Assembly (NCBI GenBank): GCA_047967505.1
Contig: CM106540.1
Reading direction: 5' to 3' (one strand)
From: Dipteris shenzhenensis
Taxonomy: Eukaryota; Polypodiophyta; Polypodiopsida; Gleicheniales
DNA: 64,000 nucleotides
The notes under the pieces were generated by a model. The model saw only the letters and a list, made by a program, of their open reading frames with translations. It was not told where the DNA came from and searched no databases. Shown piece after piece: positions 57,936 to 64,000 of this stretch (its first letter is position 1; each line of letters starts with the position of its first letter). Position numbers and translations under genes: made by a program.

Positions 57936-59980
57936 CACAGCGATATCATACATCCGAGGGTCTCTTTTCAATTATTTATTATCATTGGTGACTTCTAGGC
58001 ATTTCTGCCCTGTATTAAGTGAGAAATTGAAAATTTTTACAGTCACGGTTTTCAAGAGAGCTCATTTAAAAATTGAGGTCCAACCAGAATATTTGCTGTA
58101 AAGAGGTAATCTTGGTTAATGGTCAGAAGTTTGGAGCTTTTAAAACCTACTTCTTGCCACATTTTCTGCGAAAGAGATTCTTTGAAGTGGTCCAACCTGG
58201 ATTCAGATGTGGAGGATGGTTGTTCTCCGCAGTTGCAGTGACAAGGTACGCATAACATATAGTCAAATTCAATGAGCTGTAAAAAGATATAACCCTGAAT
58301 AAGGTTTTCCCCTTCCTCATGGGTGCATATGTTTTTCCATCAGAAATCCAGCTGATGGATGCATGTATAGTGAGTGCTAATTTTTGTGTTGATGTTCATC
58401 GTTATCTTCATCTTCAAATTTAATTCTTTCGTTCTTTTTAATTGGTTTAATTGTTTAGAAAATTTTCTACTGCTATTGCCTTCCTCAGCAGATGATTTGA
58501 GACTTGTGTTTTTTGTTGTCCTAAGATTAATCAGATGAGCAAGCATGTCCTCAATATGCATTTATTTGGTTTTTTGGCTGAGTTTGTTGAAATATTCCAC
58601 TAATTTCATTTTGGAACCTCTATGACAAGCATCTGTCAAAATACTTCCAAAGTGTGAAATGGTTTACTCAAGACATTCTTTTGCTTTTACTGTGAAACTT
58701 GCTATTAAGTACTTCAAATACGCTGTTTCTGTGTTCATTGCAATATATTACTATTGCTAAGAAGCTCTTGAAGGGAGTGAGGATTCTCCTTTTCCCTTAC
58801 ATTTTACTTTAGCTTTGGTGGTTGTTGCCATGGTTGTTGGTACTGCTATTTTTAGTATTGTTGGTTGAACTGTTATTTTGTCAAATTGATCATTTTTGTT
58901 AAACTTGATTGATGACATCAATTTGTTCCTGTGCTATCTCTCTGCGTGCTCATTTACTAGCTCTACATATTTTTATAGTTACAAAAGAAAAGACACCTAC
59001 TGAAGAAGGAAATCACTGGAACCAGTTCCGCTTATTCCTACCGTATGAACTTCACCAATGCAGTAATTCCCTAAAACATGTCTCACTGATTCATTGAAAT
59101 GAACAATGCGTTCCATTTGGCCTGAAATGTGAAGAATTGGGAAAAGGGGGAAGGGGGAGGGGGTGTGGTGGTGGGGTTCTCCTTAATTAATCATATAATT
59201 TTTGAGCGAGGCATGCCTCTCCTCCTCTACTGTTTTTTGTTTTGACTTTAGACTCGCTTAGTCTTCAAATTATGTGATGTATCCATAATCATTTATGGGA
59301 AATCACCACCGGCACACCACAAAGTGCGATAATTATTTATGATCTGAATTTGGAAATTGCCATTCATCCCCAATTGGCAGTGAATTTGCTAGGTTGAGCC
59401 TTGACAGATGTTCTAATACAGAATTTAGTAATTTTTGCATGAATAACAATTGGTGTTCATTTGCACGTTTAATAGACGAGAGGAGAGTAGGATCAATGCA
59501 ACATCTTAGACCTTGTAGCGTGCAATTGTTTCCCCACTCATTAGGTAAGCTTAGGATATCGTCTCAATATGTAAGGCATAACACCTCTTTACGATCCAAG
59601 CTACCACCCCCTAATTAAACACTCGCCTTATTTATCATAATATGATTTGGAGTAAGCATTTCCAGTTCCCTAAGCTGACAACAAGCTCCGTAAGAAGTGT
59701 GAGATTTTGTCTTGTACCCTTTTCATGGAGCAGTAACGGGTGCCATCTCTTTCCATCTGCTCGAGCAAGTGACCTATGGGAATCCTCCATGTACCACTAG
59801 CTAGAAGAAGTAGATCTTCCATGGTTGGTGGCTGGTCCAAAGGCGTGGCCAGGATTTGGAAAGTATTGCATGCCATATGCGTTGCTCAAGCCAATACCTC
59901 TCTCACACGGGTTCCTAGGAGACACGGCTAACTAGAATCGCTTGTTGATGCGAGTGGTGTCATGCCCCCTTGTCCTTGGA
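57936..59980. other. 3' flank of the HAP8-like gene, no further gene
   Basis: T-rich 3' flanking sequence with scattered stops. Frames at 57781-58101 and 58052-58258 lack recognisable domains. A purine-rich patch lies near 59140-59180. Nothing else is supportable. Confidence 0.4.
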
Positions 59981-60465
59981 GTGCTCTCTCTCTCTCTCTC
60001 TCTACAAGAAAAAAGAAACAGGTCAAAGGACTACCACACAAGAAATGGTATGACGAGGAATGCAAACAACTACGCCAAGAGCTGAAATACATACTGGATG
60101 CAGATAGGCATAAACAACTGGAGAAGACATACAATGCCATATATTTTGGAAAGAGAGAATCTGATTTGGTCACTTTCATAAAAAATCCAAGAAAGGGCTG
60201 GAAACAAGTGAAAGGTAGACGGAAACAGGTCATAGGGGATATATCAGATGCAACCATGCTTAATTATGTTACCAAGTTGTACAATCATGCATATCGGTCA
60301 CATGCACTAGTCCTTTCACCTTCGAAGACATTGAAGTTGGACTAAAGAAGATGGCTAATGGCAAAGCATCAGATCACATGAAGATACAGGCGGAATTTGT
60401 GAAAATCTCTGACTCTTTTGAATCAGTTTTTTTGCTGATGATGGAAGAGGGAGAACCTGACAAGG
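59981..60465 (+). mobile_element. LINE (non-LTR retrotransposon) fragment, plus strand
   Basis: After a short CT run (59985-60003), a frame reads LPHKKWYDEECKQLRQELKY, QLEKTYNAIYFGKRESDL and GWKQVKGRRKQVIGD. These resemble the linker between endonuclease and reverse transcriptase in LINE ORF2 (WWDEEC..., then W). A frameshift near 60300 leads to FTFEDIEVGLKKMANGKASD, matching the RT entry block (F-x-x-x-E-x-x-x-x-L-x-x-M-x-x-x-K-A-x-G/D). The match fades by about 60465. It is truncated at both ends. Confidence 0.6.
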
Positions 60466-60800
60466 CCTCTCTGTATGTCACGAACGATATCACGGAGGAG
60501 CGTAACTCAAGGCCTTGGCTAAGATCGTGTAGGCTGTCCAAGAGTGTTCCGTCTCCACTGGCAGATGTTAACTATTGTCCACCAAGCCCATCTGTCCAGA
60601 TCGAGTGTCCTCCAGAGTCCAAATTGATGTGATAGTCTGTTTTACATCCTTTTCCTACCAGTATTGTTATCGATTCCTTGGGAATCCCTCCTCTATTGCT
60701 AGGTTTGCCCAACTTATCTTGTTTCTGTGGTCCAAGACCTTGCACATCTGGTGCCTTGTCCATTGCCAGTTTCTTTAAGCCCATCTCAACATTGTCTATG
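60466..60800 (-). mobile_element. LINE fragment, minus strand, facing the previous one
   Basis: From about 60797 the minus strand reads NVEMGLKKLAMDKAPDVQGL, the same RT entry block as in the plus-strand piece. It is followed in changing frames by a GCKTD-like segment and LDRWAWWTIVN-like sequence. The two copies of the same RT block therefore point at each other within 0.5 kb. Several stops and shifts are present. Confidence 0.5.
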
Positions 60801-61933
60801 GTAATGACATATTTGTGTATTGCTTCATCTCTTTCATAGAGCTAATTTATAAGTGCCACTCTATCTTCGTAGGTGAACTCTCCCGTTCTCCTAAAACATT
60901 GTAGAATCTCTCTTGAGATGTTTGTATTACTTGTTTTGCTTCACTATAAGGAATTTTGTGCTCTCCTTAAAATTACTTTAGAGAATTCTTTTTCCTCACA
61001 GATTTTTCCTCTTCTGGTGCTGAATCATGGGCTTTCCTGGCTTCTTTGTATTCTGAATTAAAGCAGCAGTGTCTGTGTCAAATGAATTGAGAGAGAGAGC
61101 TAAAAAGTGTTGCACATTCATTGGTTGAATCAGGTATTGAGGCATACGCTTGCATTGGAGAAGGGACGCAATGTCAGCCTTGAACAGGTCTAACCCAATG
61201 GCATGCGAGCTGTAGGTTCCCTTTCTAGTGGTAAGAAATTGTGAATCATACTGGGAGAGTTCAATCAGTTATCATATGGCTAAGGTTGGGCAATAATGAG
61301 GGGCTGGGTTCTTCCAGTCCATGCCCTGCCCATATTTCCAATTATTGCAAGCCTCTTTGAGGAAGTCTCTTTGCTGCTATGTCTGTCTCCAGTTCTATAG
61401 AAGCATGAATCTGGGACAGAGGTTGGTTTTCTTGTATATTCATTAATTCGTAACAGTAGATATCATTGAAGGGTGTTCCCCATAACTCTGGTTATTGGGC
61501 TGTGACTTCATGCACCATAGGGTTTTCTGCTATCTGAGAATGTGCTACTGTTTAAAACTCGCTTCACTATGAAAGTAATTGCAGAAGACTCCGTTTGCGT
61601 GTATCATGTGTGCTACCGCTGATCGTTTCCCTGTGCGTTTTGGAATGTCCCAGGTAAGGGGTTGAATGGGTCTGCCATGGAATCTATAGAGAAGATCCTT
61701 ATTATTCGGGAAAATCCTTTGTGCGGTAATTCTTGCTACTCAATGCAAACTGCAGACTGTGTGACGGCTCATTATCGTCAGAGTTGAGGACAGATTGTCA
61801 CTTTGTGTCTGCACATGGATAGGACAGAGAAGGCGAGGGGGGGAGAGAGGAGAAGCAAGTGTCAGTGCCAGTGCCAGTGCCAGCGTTGTGTGGGTGTGGG
61901 CATGTGGCAGTTGCACGTGTGACGATGCATGGG

Positions 61934-61972
<39 letters not shown>

Positions 61973-62496
61973 GTCTATTAAGGTTTGCACAAGGCGTCAA
62001 AGATTTATGAAACCAGCAATTATATGAAAATAAATATTATCTCAAACTAGCACCAAATTACAATATAAAAGAACAAAGACAAAAGAGAATTTGTAGCTAA
62101 CAACAAAAGAGTAAGGATCATGATTGTATATGTACCTTTTGGATATCATTGGACTTAACTTGGAGTGTGGTGCCAATTAGGCACCTTGCACCATGTGCAA
62201 AACAACTATCAATGATAGACTAAAATATGTATCATGGATTCCTTGAGACAAAACACACAAGCATCTCTAATGCCTCCCGCAAAACATGGGTCCTCTCATG
62301 GATTAGATCTTCAAGGAAATTTGATTTATCGGATTCCAATGTTACTCTCAAGTTCCTACAAAGGGATACCTCAATTACCTCCTTGACATGTACTCCTAGT
62401 GAGGGAATTCACCCTCTATTTTGATTTGACCATATTGAGTTTCAAGGCGCAATGTCTATCAATTGGCCTCAATTGAGGGAAACATGCTTAGAAGTA
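60801..62496. other. Intergenic with an (AG)n microsatellite
   Basis: No gene recognised. An (AG)n tract occupies 61940-61970, and a short (CAGTGC)n-like run (gtcagtgccagtgccagtgcc) lies near 61860-61882. Confidence 0.45.
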
Positions 62497-62589
62497 GGAT
62501 CTCCACATCAAGTACATAAGCACGTGAGGATCTCCACGTGAAGCACATAAGCACATGAGGATCTCCACGTCAAGCACATAAGCACATGC
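62497..62589. repeat. Three tandem 31-bp repeats
   Basis: Units start at 62497, 62528 and 62559. Each reads ggatctccacrt, then aagyacataagcac, with one to three differences. Not a CRISPR array: the units abut without spacers. Confidence 0.9.
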
Positions 62590-64000
62590 CCATGACCCTC
62601 CAATGTCAAGAGGCTCTCAAATCACTTGGGGTTGCAGTGTAGGCAATTGACTCTCAATTTCCAAGCTGTGACAAAGCTAATAAGAGAGTGCCATCCTTTG
62701 ATAGTAGGTGGCTGCTCTAAAGTAAATGCAATCATTGATCCACCAACTCAAAAGTCCACAAGAGCACTCGAGCATTTCTCCTAGACAAAATGGTCATGAT
62801 GACAATGAGGATGCAATTGGACAAGGTGGTTCAACTCAATTGGCAGAGCAAATGGATCTATCAAGCATGCCTATATCTGTCCTTCTGCTAGGCATGGAGA
62901 CATTTGTCGGTGGAGTAGAACATTCAGTTGAGTGACAATTGACCTTAACAACCACACTACAATCCACTCTACTCTTCTGAGCCCTAGCCACTTATAAGTC
63001 TATCATCTACTTGGCACATAGACCTCACCCCCATACCATTTTGATACTAAAGATCGATTGCTCTTGGAGGATACAAATTTTGGCAATTATTGACTTGACA
63101 TGAACATGCCTAGAACATTTACAGGCTCTTTTGAGAGTTGCTCTCCCCAAGTCTCCATATAAGTTGCCACCCAGAGAAGAGTGGTTTAGATGCTCTATAG
63201 GAATTGTTTGGTTCAAGGAAGTATTTTTGGATGAATACAACCAATCAAAGAAGTAGCTGCATATGAATGGGCCACCATTGTGTTTAATTTAGTAGTTCTA
63301 GAAAAGGTTGCTAGACAATGGGAGGCTTTTGAAGCTGAGAATGGGGAAATAGCATAGTACCTTGTAACGATGGCACATCCCAACTCCCTTTTCATTTTGC
63401 TATGGTTGGTGAATAGCTACTTGACACCACTCTTACCAAGGCCTTCATGATGTACTGACATATTTAAACACTTTATAGGCCTTCTTATGAGAAAGAGATG
63501 TAGCGTCCTCACAATGTGGTATGCCGGTACAGTCCCTATTTTGGAAACAAGAATTGGACTAGTCCAAACCTCGTGTAGCTATCGGAGACTCGATTGATGC
63601 ATGGCAATGATATCCATAGTCGATTCTATGGACATTTGTGGACTCTACCCATGGCCACTTGAGTCCCAAACGAAACAATGGAGTGAGGAATGGTAGATCC
63701 TTGGACTCTCTCCATGGGTACCAGAGCAAGTGCCAGTTAATGTTCGTGAAATCCATCCTGAACTCCATTGCCCAATAAACCTACACCTCCAAGGCAAGCT
63801 CTTCTCATTAGTATTGTGAAAGCTCTGCAAAGGTCCTCTTCTCTACGTGGGTCATACTCACATCAGGCCACCTCCAGAGTCAGTGTAGTGGTAGAATTCA
63901 CCATGCAAACACAATCCATAAACAGCATTCTACCAGTGGGCCAACTACTTTTGAGTAAAGACGAGAGAGTATACTCAGAGAGTTGTGAGGATACATCATA
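62590..64000. other. Intergenic to window end, no recognised gene
   Basis: Short frames on both strands (for example 62726-62935 plus and 63213-63395 minus) have no recognised domain or splice-linked partners. No repeat or RNA gene identified. Confidence 0.4.

Noticed and set aside
62497-62589. CRISPR-like array of 31-bp repeats
   Set aside because: Only three units, directly abutting without spacers, in plant nuclear DNA.

Overview
This window is nuclear DNA from a land plant. The evidence is GT-AG introns of about 100-270 bp, plant-type gene families, LTR retrotransposons whose primer-binding sites match initiator tRNA-Met, and a tRNA-derived SINE. Sparse genes, one intron of about 7 kb and many decayed retroelements suggest a large, repeat-rich genome. 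A non-flowering plant such as a fern is my guess, not something the sequence proves.

Layout. 1-9 kb is gene-poor: a short Ty1/copia RNase H remnant (about 590-690), a CpG-rich strand-asymmetric block (2.4-4.95 kb) that looks like regulatory DNA without a recognisable gene, a cluster of short direct repeats (4.98-5.75 kb), then AT-rich DNA and a complete SINE with a perfect 12-bp target duplication (9030-9180). 9608-17179 is a nearly full-length, inactivated Ty3/gypsy chromovirus-type element on the minus strand, with two LTRs, PBS, polypurine tract, broken gag-pol and an extra insert of about 0.9 kb inside the integrase region. 17-23.8 kb is AT-rich with an isolated LTR/PBS edge and local duplications.

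The first gene cluster is 23.8-26.9 kb. A five-exon minus-strand gene of unknown function (144 aa as modelled) lies head-to-head with a three-exon plus-strand gene for a mitochondrial p32/MAM33-family protein (235 aa). About 1 kb of DNA separates the two start codons.

27-43 kb is again repeat territory: diverged duplications after the p32 gene, Ty1/copia debris (32.2-33.0 kb), an old gag-like remnant (34.6-37.4 kb), a complete-ended gag-only copia-like element (37.5-40.1 kb) and a 106-bp tandem duplication (40.2-40.4 kb).

The second gene spans 44286 to about 57935 on the plus strand. It encodes a large (about 1950 aa) plant-specific nuclear-type protein related to a family I know as HAPLESS 8-like, with a Rad18/UBZ-like C2HC finger and a candidate SUMO-interacting motif. 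Its second intron, about 7 kb, holds tandem duplications and an antisense chromovirus tail. Downstream are two oppositely oriented LINE pieces (59.98-60.80 kb), a triple 31-bp repeat (62.5 kb) and otherwise featureless DNA.

The exon models come from reading ORFs, splice consensus and phase by eye. No alignment, transcript or database search was possible.
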